A stretch of 64,000 bases of DNA from Kuschelorhynchus macadamiae. Its lineage: Eukaryota; Arthropoda; Insecta; Coleoptera; Curculionidae. Below are positions 1 to 9,133 of the stretch, piece after piece. Location of the stretch: assembly GCA_030620095.1 (NCBI GenBank), contig JAUTXW010003396.1:518199-582198 (forward strand). The letters run 5' to 3'. Within the stretch, counting starts at the first letter, position 1, and every line of letters begins with the position of its first letter. The notes under the pieces were generated by a model. The model saw nothing but the letters and a program-made list of their open reading frames with translations, was not told where the DNA came from and made no database searches. The translations under genes and the position numbers were made by a program.

Positions 1-1290
1 AAAAATGTAAAAAATATTCTTAATAAAAATCAAATAAAAAAAGATTCAATTTGCGAAATTAGAAATGAAGATAAAACTTTATATAAAGAATCTGAAATAG
101 CTGAATGCTTTAATAAATATTTTAGTAGCGTCGGAAAAACTATAGCAAAAGAAATCATTTTAAACAATGACCTTATATACCCCAAGCCTATAAATCAGCA
201 CAGTATATTTTTAACGCCTACAAATACTAACGAAGTAAAACAAATCGACGGTATCAAAAATGAAACATTCAAAGACCTTAAAGATTTTATATCAGCACCA
301 CTTGCCCACACAATTAACAAATATTTTGAAACAGGAACTTTTCCCAAAACCCAAAAAAGAGCAATTATTACACCTGTATACAAAACTGGAAATAAAACTA
401 CACCTTCAAACTATAGACCAATCTCACTACTTAATACCACCAGCAAAATTATAGAGAAAATCATAAAAAATAGGCTTTTCAATTTTTAAAAAAAATACGG
501 GGTTCTATCTGAAAGTCAATTTGGGTTTCAAGATAATCTTTCAACTGAAGATGCCTTGGTCAAACTCACAAGAACTATAAATGATTCATTAGATGGTGGA
601 GAAAAAGTGTTGGATGTTTTTGTTGACCTAGCCAAGGCATTCTACACAGTGGATCATAAAAAATTGATAGGTATCCTTGAGAATTCTGGTATACGAGGCA
701 CAGCTTTAGAACTGTTTAAAAGCTATGTGTATGACTGCACCCAAAGCGTAAAAATTGGTGCAAGTACAAGTACAGAGGCTAAAGTTGAATACGGTGTTCC
801 ACAGGGGACTGTTTTGGGCCCGATATTGTTCATACTTTATATGAATAATGTGTTCAACATCGACTCTTCATGGGAACTGGAGCTGGAGGGCGCTTAAAAA
901 AATTGTGAAAATTGATCTTTCAAAAATATTTCAATGGTTCAATAACCATGTTCTTACCATTCATTATGAGAAAACTTATTTCATGCCCTATGGTAGTTAC
1001 CGCGACTCTCTTCCAAACTATAATGAAATCTCTATAGAAATAAATGCAAATACTACTATCTCTATAACATCCAAGCCTAAAATAAAATACTTGGGCGTCA
1101 TACTAGATTCTCATTTGAAGTAGAATGAGCATACCAACTATATCAGCAATAGACTAAGATGTTTAATACGCAAGTTTAAAAAAATATTTTGAAATTCCAT
1201 ATCTAAAAACACTTCATCTATCACTTGTGCAGCCACATTTGACATATGGCGTAATAGTTTGGGGTGGTGTACTTGACGTTCATCTTAAAG
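1..1290 (+). pseudogene. Non-LTR retrotransposon reverse transcriptase, 5' part (dead)
   Basis: Conceptual translation over several frames gives the RT order of a Jockey-like non-LTR element: a segment ending in PSNYRPISLL near 410-430, then LSESQFGF near 510-530, a VDLAKAF palm motif near 620-650, and GVPQGTVLGPILF near 792-832. The YADD catalytic motif, expected about 30 residues later, is absent: sequence passes straight from the LYMNNVF segment to a later region (FQWFNNHVLTIHYEKT), so an internal deletion removed the active site. Frameshifts and stops occur throughout. The 5' end lies outside the window. A hAT element interrupts the frame at 1291 and the same reading frame resumes at 4393. 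The clade assignment is tentative. Confidence 0.85.
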
Positions 1291-4200
1291 CAGTGGCGGC
1301 TCGTCAGGGTAGGCCTCTGAGGCCGCGCCTCACCCCCAAAATAAAGGAAAAGAGAATTTTTTTATATAACTTTTTATCTATTACCAATTAGAAATATACT
1401 TTTTAACAGTTTTACAACATAATAACATTAAAAAAAAAAACAAAATATAATCCCATAATAAATATTTTAGAAAATAAATTCTGACCACATCAAAAAACCG
1501 ACAGTGCAATCCGTGCAAACCCATTCCTAAAGAAAGTGCTCTCGAATGAGGCGAAATAATTTTAGCTTGGAAAGTTTCGACTTCTGACTATTTATCAACG
1601 GCCGGTGCCGATGCCGGCGAGTCACCTGATTACGACAAAGCGGGATGGCGATTGCCGATGCACGCGTTTTCTATTGCATTCTTGAGGCGATAAATCTGTA
1701 GCTTGGATATGCTTTTATTGGTTATTTAAATCACATGACTAGCGAAATATTCCAACGGCTTCTTTTTACGTGGTGCGTGCGGCTGAGAAAGAAATAGGAA
1801 ATAGATTGCGATAATCGCTGATTGAGGGCGTTCTGTCTTTTAAGGTGAATAAATACGCGTGAGTAAGTTTTTGTTTTGTTTTGATTTGGTAAGTTGGACC
1901 GTTCCATTTTTTGTATTTGCTTTTTGCTTTTGAAATGAATCCTATTCACGACATTATTGCTTCATTAATTGAAACGCCTTTTTTAAGAAGAAGCGAAACT
2001 GAAAAGAAACAGATATTAGGTAGCCGTCCGACGCCGAAAATTTTAGCAATATTTAACGAGAGGCAAGGTAAAAAATATTCAAGAACTTTTCAAATATCTT
2101 GGTACGAAACTTATAGGTGGCTATGCGGAAGTATTTATAAAGAAAGCTTATATTGTTGGCCTTGTATTTTATTAGGTTGCGTCAAAAATAATTGGAGTTC
2201 AGGGGGCGGATATTCGGATTTAAAAAATTTTTCACGAGCAGTAAAATCGCATGAAAGTTCAAGAGAGCATATTAAAAATTCGGTAGCACTTACAAGACTG
2301 GAGCAAAATAGGGCGACTATTGCGGATGCACTACAAGAAAATGCAAGTCTTAATAAAATTTTTGTTTATTATTAAATTATTTAATTGATGTTACTATTAC
2401 TTTGGGTAAACAGGACTTGGCATTTCGAGGTCATAATGAAACAACAGATTCTTTTAACCGTGGCAATTTTAAGGAAATATTTGCATGCTTAATAAAAAGA
2501 AATGCCGAACTTACTGAACATTGTGCTAAATTTAGTAATATTTTTACGGGACAATCTAAGACTATACAAAATGAACTAATTGGTTGCATACATGACTATA
2601 TTCAAGAATATATAAAAAAAGAAATCAATGACACCGATTGTTGTTTTTTTGGCGTAATTGCGGATGATAGTACTGATATAACAGAAAAATCACAGTGTTC
2701 GATAACAGTTAGGTATGTGACCAACGGATCTTTAAAAGAAAGATTTTTAGGATTTTTTGACGTTAGCGATAATAGAACAGCAGAGAGCCTTTTTCATTTA
2801 ATACAAAACAGCTTAGAGCCTTATGACTTTAAAAATAAATTGGTCGCGCAGTGTTACGATGGGGCTAGTGTTATGGCAGGTGAAATAAATGGGCTTCAAC
2901 CAAAAGTTAGATCTATTGCTCCTTTAGCTATGTTTACTCATTGTTGCGCCCACAGATTAAATCTAATTTTACAACAGGGAACAAAACTGATTACCCAAAA
3001 TCGTATATTTTTTGCCACTTTATTAGGAATACCAAATTATTTCCACCAATCACCAAAACGGTCTTTTGTGCTTAATCAGATAGTAGGTAAAAGAATTCCG
3101 CGAGCTGTAGAAACGCGATGGTATACACGGTCTAAAATTTTAAACTTAGTGGCTAATGAATGGGACAATTTAATTATAGTATTTGAAACTATTATTAATG
3201 ACTTAAGTTCTGGAACAGAATCTATTAATGGTGCAAAAGGATTTCTAAAGCATTTTAATGATTTCGAATTTTGCCTTTTAACGCATATTTATAAACAAAT
3301 TTTTAGTTGCACTGATGTACTGTTTCAAATATTACAGTTAAAGCATTTAGATATAAATTACTGCATTTCGCAAATAAACCTTGCCAAGCAACGAATTATT
3401 GAATTTAGAAACGAGGACCATTTCAAAGAACTTTTCAATATTGCTAAAAAAGCCACTATTCTGCCAACTAACACACGTCGAGGGCAATGTTCTAGCGACT
3501 TTGATATTTTTACTAAATATAAAATATTATATTTCGAAATAATAGATTGTATAATTCTTCAATTAGGGACGCGGTTTGAAAATTTAATTAATTTAAATTT
3601 CTTTGCTTTAGTCGATTGCACAAAATATTCGGAATATGTTAAATGCTTTCCAGACGACTTATTAAATAATTTATTAAAAAATTATCCAAACATTTTTGAC
3701 AGAGATAGATTAAAGAATGAGCTTTCTGTATTGTATAGGGATGAACAATTTTCAAATTTAGATGTCGAAAAAAGTCTAGCTTTGTTATTTAAAGATTTTA
3801 AAGCAATTTTTGCGGAAGCATATAAGCTTTTTAATTTAGTTTTAACTATTCCCGCAACAAGTGTATTGGCCGAACGAAATTTTTCATGTCTTAGACGGAT
3901 CAAAACCTACCTAAGAAACACAATGACACAAGAACGGCTTTCGGGTTTAGCAATGATGTCAATAGAGCAGGAATTACTGTCAGAACTTAGTGAAGACCAA
4001 AACTTTTACGACCAAATTATAGATAAATTTGCAACCTTAAAAGACAGACGTATAGATTTAATGTACAAAAAGTAGTTTTTTTATCTTATTTCATACAACT
4101 ATTTATTTTAAGTTTTAATAAACTAAATTATGTTTTTATTATCGCAATCACCGCTATATTTTAGTGATAGGTGTACATATTTTACTTGTTTTGTTTACTT

Positions 4201-4384
4201 TTTTTAGAGTTTATTTTTTTAGTTTTTAATGGTTTAGTAGGGCTATTGGCGATGACCTCCATTAAAAAAAAAGATCAACGCGTCGCAGAATAATACCTCA
4301 TGGGTGACGTGGAAATTTATTCACATTTAAACAAAACTAACCTCATGTAGCCTCACCCTTCAATATACTCACGAGCCGCCACTG
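1291..4384 (+). mobile_element. hAT transposon (hAT-1), complete with TIRs and 8-bp TSD
   Basis: The element starts CAGTGGCGGCTCGT and ends with its exact reverse complement, a perfect 14-bp terminal inverted repeat. It is flanked by identical 8-bp copies of TCTTAAAG at 1283-1290 and 4385-4392. An 8-bp target duplication and CAGTG-type ends are typical of hAT. It is inserted in the retrotransposon coding sequence. The 5' 600 bases are non-coding; the transposase occupies 1911-4075. The terminal sequence is close to that of the element at 5936-8825, so the two are related families. Confidence 0.95.
1911..4075 (+). pseudogene. hAT-1 transposase (TTF-finger / DUF4371 / dimerisation type), one frameshift
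   Basis: Two adjoining frames make one transposase. The first, probably starting at the ATG at 1935, carries the TTF-type zinc-finger region (KKYSRTFQISWY, then WLCG and SLYCWPC). The second (to 4075) carries LAFRGH, the RNase-H-like core with ADDSTDITE and CYDGASVMAG, a CCAHRLNL motif and the C-terminal hAT dimerisation segment TSVLAERNFSCLRRIKTYLR. This is the ZMYM/52K-repressor-like branch of hAT proteins. One frameshift near 2360-2375 separates the parts; otherwise the frame is open to the stop at 4075. It probably encodes no functional protein as it stands, but the lesion is a single event and the copy looks fairly young. Confidence 0.88.
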
Positions 4385-4740
4385 TCTTAAAGTATTAGAG
4401 AATGTTCAAAAATGGATACTAAAAGTTATATATAACAAGAACCGATTATACCCAACTGATTTATTGTTTGAAGCATCCAAAATTTTTGACGTAAGACAAC
4501 TATATGTTGAAAGTATAGCCCTAAGGCAATACAAGAAAAAAGACACCCTTAGACCCATCCAACATGACCATTACACCAGACATAAATCCCAAACAGGCAC
4601 TCTCCCGAACATTAAAACGTCATTAGCCCAAAGATATTTTACATATATTAGTCCACACATGCATAAAGCTCCCACCTAGTATAAAAACTCTAAATTATAT
4701 TCATTTATTCAGAACAAGAATACAAATACAAAAGTGTGGA
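4385..4740 (+). pseudogene. Non-LTR retrotransposon RT, 3' part resumed after hAT-1
   Basis: Using one copy of the target duplication, the coding frame broken at 1290 continues directly here (LENVQKWILK, then RLYPTDLLFEA and AQRYFTYISPHMH). This C-terminal segment after the RT palm is usual for Jockey/CR1-type ORF2 proteins. The match of frames across the insertion confirms the hAT boundaries. Coding character fades after about 4740. Confidence 0.8.
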
Positions 4741-5110
4741 TAATTACACCCCTTTTTATAATCTATTCTAAGTAAAGAAGAAAACTATTATCTTAACTTA
4801 TTAAATAATGTGACAATAAACATAACATAACCCAATTATGGCACAACTTCTCGAACATAACTTTAACCCCGGCTAGGAAAAAAAATAAACTTATTTTTAA
4901 CACAAAAGGAGCTGAGGACACTAAAATGAGCTGAGGCTTCGTCGTGCATAAACCACATATTCCTGTTAATATCGGTAGTAAAAAAAAAGTGGGCCTTTCC
5001 TACCTATACGTTCAGCGAAAAACGTGGGGATTTTCGTCGGCTCAAAAATGGTTATTATGATAATAAATGATACAATTTCGTGAAAAATTTGCCTCCTACA
5101 AAACATTAAT
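4741..5110. other. Intergenic/intronic stretch without recognised gene
   Basis: AT-rich sequence, perhaps the 3' untranslated part of the non-LTR element. No convincing ORF, repeat boundary or splice site was recognised. Confidence 0.5.
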
Positions 5111-5508
5111 CTTGAGTGAAAATCCCGAGGCAGTAAAGCTTAAACCTGCTGTATGTGATATGGGTATAGTAGATTTCTTTTTAATACTTTTCAAACTGTT
5201 TTTGGGCTGACTTGAAACTGCAGGGCAATCTTTCTGGTACTATTTGAAGGATCTTCTTCGACCGCATTAAGTATAGCTTCTTCTAGTTAAGGTGTTGTTA
5301 CAGTTTCTGGTCTCCCACGCCCTGTATTTTTATTAAAACAAACCAGTTTCACTTAATCTTGCATATATCGTTCTAAATGTTTTAGCACATGGAATTACTC
5401 TGATAGGATGTCTGTCTTGGTAAATTCTGCGTGCCTCTTTTGAATTTCCATTTACTAATTCATAAATAAAGTGCATGCCAGTCATTTCAGAATTACTAAA
5501 ATTATTCA
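5111..5508 (-). pseudogene. Tc1/mariner-like transposase, N-terminal HTH fragment
   Basis: Read from an ATG at 5508 leftwards, the translation gives an N-terminal helix-turn-helix region (EMTGMHFIYELVNGNSKEA, RRIYQDRHP, TFRTIYARLSETG) with the arrangement seen in the mariner at 39839. It continues in shifted frames through GRGRPE, a TRKIALQFQVSPKTV segment and LLYPYHIQQV to LPRDFHSR at about 5111. This matches the N-terminal third of DUF4817-type insect mariner transposases. The DDE catalytic part is missing. Two or more frame changes and an in-frame stop are present. A (TTAGG)n block begins 33 bp upstream of the start codon. Confidence 0.75.
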
Positions 5509-5540
5509 TAATGGAATCACTGCTAATATTGACCCCCCAG

Positions 5541-5579
5541 TTAGGTTAGGTTAGGTTAGGTTAGGTTAGGTTAGGTTAG
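5541..5579. repeat. Interstitial telomeric repeat (TTAGG)n
   Basis: Seven perfect TTAGG units plus TTAG in tandem. TTAGG is the canonical telomere repeat of most arthropods. The block is short and uninterrupted, embedded between a mariner fragment and unassigned sequence. Confidence 0.95.
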
Positions 5580-5930
5580 AAAACACTCAATCAGCAAATT
5601 AAGGCTGTTGCTACCATCATTAGCAAAAATAATGGCACTTGAATATCTTGACGGTCTGCTGCAGTACAATTAGGTCTGTTTCCAATAACAAATAATCAAA
5701 TCAAATCAAATTGAACAGCAATACATCTATAGAATATCACGAAGTTGCTCTATTAGAAGACTTTAAAACAGTCAAACCGTACAATATTGTACAATTACAT
5801 CCTACGACGGCCATGGACCATGAGTTTAAATGTTTAATATTTATTATGCTCTTTTTTGCATTACAGAAAAAACAGGCCAAATATAAAACGTTAGGGAAGT
5901 CATCATGGTTTCTAATTAAATAGCATACCT
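5580..5930. other. Unassigned sequence left of the Sola-like element
   Basis: Contains a 70-codon open frame at 5711-5923 (plus strand) without a recognised domain. This sequence originally adjoined 15854 before the Sola-like element inserted, so it should be intronic to LRP1. I cannot assign the ORF and do not call it a gene. Confidence 0.4.
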
Positions 5931-5935
5931 GAGCC

Positions 5936-8825
5936 CAGTGGCGGCGCGTGGTTAAATAACTTGGGGGTGCACAACCTTAGAATAGAACATGAGTGCCGTT
6001 GGTAAATCGGCGGAAGCGAAACGTTTATTGGGTGCCACGCCCAAAAGACTTTCATTGGACTATCAAATCATACAAATTAAATAAACTTATAAGAATTTAA
6101 GAATTAAGTAACTTACCTCTCTGAGTACATCGGTCTGGCCAAACAATAATTGTTTTTATATTTTACAAACACGTTTTGTATTGAAAATGAAGTCTTCTAT
6201 CCTTTTTTGAGACAAATTCTTCAATAACCAATTCATTAAAATTTGGAATTTCTTGAATCATTTGTTTCACAATAGATAACATTGCGAGAGCAGTCTATTC
6301 TGGCCCATTGTACTTCTAAGAAAAGTTTTTATGCGATTCAATGTGGAAAAACAACGTTCCGCTTCTGCGGTTGTCATTGGCATTGTAACAATCGCCTGTA
6401 ACACTGAAAATGTTTCTGAGAAATCTATTTGCAAATTATTTTCAATTAAAAATTTAAGCAAGTGGACTGCTCCGGAAACTTCTCTAAAATCTGCTCTTCT
6501 GTATATTATTTCTAATTCTGTCTTTAATTTATTTTTATTTAAAAATGGAAAGTTTTGAATTGCTGAATCTAAATGTAGTATAGGAAAATTTGCTGAATAT
6601 GTTTCAAAATTGTCCACCGAAAATAAGTGAGCTATTTCCAAATGGCCTGTGAACGAAAACCTTCTTTTTATTTCTGCAATTATGGTGTCACACACTTCTT
6701 TAGCTTGCACAGTCGTGGAAACATAAGAATTTCTCTCATCCGTCTTCCTTCTTTTTCTAGCTTGACTTTCATCAATGTCTACTAACCCGGTTTCTCTAAT
6801 AGTATGTATGTTATCTCTCTCCTTTTGAATATTTTTTTCGAACTCAGTAATACATCGTTTTACAGTAACGGAATCAGTAGCCCTTTTTTGCAGCTGTGAA
6901 TATAAAATATCAACATGGGGCATTACACGATGAAACACTGTCAACCAAAAAATAAATTTAGAGTCATTCAATAATCTGAAAATAGCACCCGCCTTTCTAA
7001 TGGTATCAGATTGTTTGGATGTGGATTGTATTTTTTCCATACACTCTAAAAGTGCGTCTCTGTTTTCGTATACAGTGTTAACTGTTCTAATTTTAAAATT
7101 CCATCTTGTAGCAGATGCTCTAGGAACCCTATTTCCAACCACTTCATCTAATATTGCAACTCTTTGTGGAGAATTCGAAAAAAAATTGGTAAGGTCACTC
7201 AAATCGGAAAAAAATATGCGTACATTTGTATTTATGCTTGTTGCCTGCGACATTATCAAATTTAGTTGATGAGCATAACAATAGATATAATGCGCATATT
7301 TAAATTTATCTTTAATACGTTTTTGCACACCACCATGGGCGCCACTCATGACACTTGCTCCGTCATAACTTTGGGAAATCAATTGTTCAGAATTTTTTAA
7401 AACATAATTAAGAGCCTCCTCTATGCAGCCAGCTAAGGCAACAGCATCATGTTCATTTGGTTTTACAAATGTCCAAAATCGTTCAACGGGGGTGCCGTTT
7501 GCTAAAGTATAACGGTAAACTATAACCATTTGAAAAATATTCGAAATGTCACTTGTTTCGTCACTCATAACAGACAAAAAATTTGCAGCGGCAATTTCTT
7601 TTTTTATATGTGCCTGACTCACGGAAAGCATACATTCTAATAAATCATTTTGAATGTCTTTTGACGTGCCTTTAAACACGGTAGCTTGCTGCAAATGATC
7701 CCTCAGTGCTAAATCCAATTCGGCAGAAAAATTTATGAGGCCTCTAAATATATCAGGGTTTAATGAATCTTGTTGTTCATCGTGTCCACGGAGAGCAAGC
7801 TCAAATGCGCCACAAAATTTAATACAATTTATAATTTTAGATAAGACATACCTATTATTCTTTACTTCGTCATTATGTTTTTGAATTCTTAATCGGTATT
7901 CACTATTTAATTGTTGCCGAATATCTTGTTTACCTAATAAATGAAATCCTAATTTAGCAGATAGATGTGACTTTGAATTTTGATGCTTTTTAATTTTTTC
8001 GGATAAATGTACTAAATCTTTAACCCCGGATTTTGTCCATTCTGATGCCTCACCGCTTTCAAATAATAAACACGGAAAACAGTAAAGACTATTACTAATA
8101 CTACACCCGCATAACCACTCGGTTTTTTCGTAAGTTTCTATTTTAAAAGTTCGTTTATAATCACGACTTTTGCATTTAGTTACACTCGTAATTAACAAAT
8201 TTGGTTTTGGACGACCGACACTTTTAATTTTTATTTTTTCGTTTAAAGATAACGAGGAAAATTTAATTTTCTTTAAATATTGCACGCTAATGCAATCAAG
8301 GTTTGATAATTCCGTCATTCTTGCAATCGCGAAATGAAAACAACCTTATCGTACCGCAAAGCGCTAATTCTAATGTGCACTGCTTTCAGGTGCTCGGGAG
8401 CTATCGGACGTCGCCTGATTGTCGCGGGGAACAAAGAGTGCGGGGGGCAGGTTTCCACCAATTAGATTTAATATTCGGGCGAGCAGTGAACGAAGTCGCT
8501 GCGGCAGGATGGATGGATCCGATGAAAGGCCCGCTTCGATATTTAATACGTACGCATAGGCGTCCAGGTCCAGCGTCAAAGTCTACAGAAATATTTATTC
8601 TGCAAACTTTGGTTTTGTTTAGTGCTTAGTTAGTTAAGAAATTCGTCGATCAATTTACATCGCATATTTTAATGTCTGGTCTTTGGATCATGTTCTTTGA
8701 CGGCATGGTTTTTAAATTATTATTTTATGATAATATTGTTTAAAGAAAATTAACATTTAAATATGTTTGTTTAAAAAATTTGGGAGTGCACGTGCACATG
8801 TGCACTTATTGAGGAGCCGCCACTG
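5936..8825 (-). mobile_element. hAT transposon (hAT-2) at the tip of the Sola-like element
   Basis: Ends are CAGTGGCGGCGCGTGG on the left and the complement of CAGTGGCGGCTCCTC on the right, an imperfect hAT terminal repeat. The flanking 8-bp duplication is CCTGAGCC (5928-5935) and CTTGAGCC (8826-8833), one mismatch. It carries an almost intact transposase on the minus strand with about 500 bp of leader and about 330 bp of trailer. Confidence 0.93.
6267..8318 (-). CDS. hAT-2 transposase, 683 codons, nearly intact
   Basis: Cut-and-paste transposase of the hAT TTF-finger/DUF4371 group, acting on the element's own termini in the nucleus. From the N-terminus: a TTF-type zinc finger at about residues 55-120 (RTFKIETYEKTEWLCGC, SLYCFPCLLF, a histidine pair near 112-118), then LALRGHDE (about 193), an RNase-H-like core beginning MSDETSDIS and SYDGASVMSG, the YAHQLNL histidine motif, an inserted helical region, and the C-terminal dimerisation segment TTAEAERCFSTLNRIKTFLRSTMG. 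The last residues (LLSQCYLL) are out of frame: shifting the frame after NRL restores the family sequence ALAMLSI, so a small indel has replaced roughly the last 30-40 residues. The start codon precedes a conserved-looking N-terminus with no upstream in-frame alternative in the element. It is the best candidate in the window for a transposase that still works or did so recently. Confidence 0.88.
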   Translation of the reverse strand: MTELSNLDCISVQYLKKIKFSSLSLNEKIKIKSVGRPKPNLLITSVTKCKSRDYKRTFKIETYEKTEWLCGCSISNSLYCFPCLLFESGEASEWTKSGVKDLVHLSEKIKKHQNSKSHLSAKLGFHLLGKQDIRQQLNSEYRLRIQKHNDEVKNNRYVLSKIINCIKFCGAFELALRGHDEQQDSLNPDIFRGLINFSAELDLALRDHLQQATVFKGTSKDIQNDLLECMLSVSQAHIKKEIAAANFLSVMSDETSDISNIFQMVIVYRYTLANGTPVERFWTFVKPNEHDAVALAGCIEEALNYVLKNSEQLISQSYDGASVMSGAHGGVQKRIKDKFKYAHYIYCYAHQLNLIMSQATSINTNVRIFFSDLSDLTNFFSNSPQRVAILDEVVGNRVPRASATRWNFKIRTVNTVYENRDALLECMEKIQSTSKQSDTIRKAGAIFRLLNDSKFIFWLTVFHRVMPHVDILYSQLQKRATDSVTVKRCITEFEKNIQKERDNIHTIRETGLVDIDESQARKRRKTDERNSYVSTTVQAKEVCDTIIAEIKRRFSFTGHLEIAHLFSVDNFETYSANFPILHLDSAIQNFPFLNKNKLKTELEIIYRRADFREVSGAVHLLKFLIENNLQIDFSETFSVLQAIVTMPMTTAEAERCFSTLNRIKTFLRSTMGQNRLLSQCYLL

Positions 8826-8833
8826 CTTGAGCC

Positions 8834-9133
8834 TATGAAAGCTGGTCTAAGTCACTTTTTTTAATTGTGTAGTTCTTGACATTATGGTGTTGCTTGCATT
8901 AAAATCTACCTCTACAAAAATTATGAAATTGATCTATTATCTTTACTATAACTCCATTAGATGTCGCCACCAATATTAATGTAAAATGCAATCTAGGATA
9001 CTGGTAAAAATCATAGTGGTCTAAGTCTGACTTAGACCATTATGCGCGAAAACACTTTGTGTGATCCCAGTAAACGTTCGAATGTCAAACGTTGCACGTC
9101 GATGCTTTATTTGTTTATTTAGCTCGCAGAAAA
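8834..9133. other. 5' untranslated end of the Sola-like element
   Basis: From the displaced terminal inverted repeat to the first start codon. The repeat sequence TGGTCTAAGTC occurs twice here (8853 and 9019 areas, the second followed by its own complement), possible transposase-binding subterminal motifs. Confidence 0.5.

Noticed and set aside
5711..5923. 70-codon frame left of the Sola-like element
   Set aside because: No recognisable motif, no splice context, and the frame does not continue across the reconstructed empty site at 15854.
8303..8629. 108-codon plus-strand frame with Arg/Gly-rich sequence
   Set aside because: It lies in the 5' leader of hAT-2 on the wrong strand and has no recognisable domain; probably chance in a GC-richer end.
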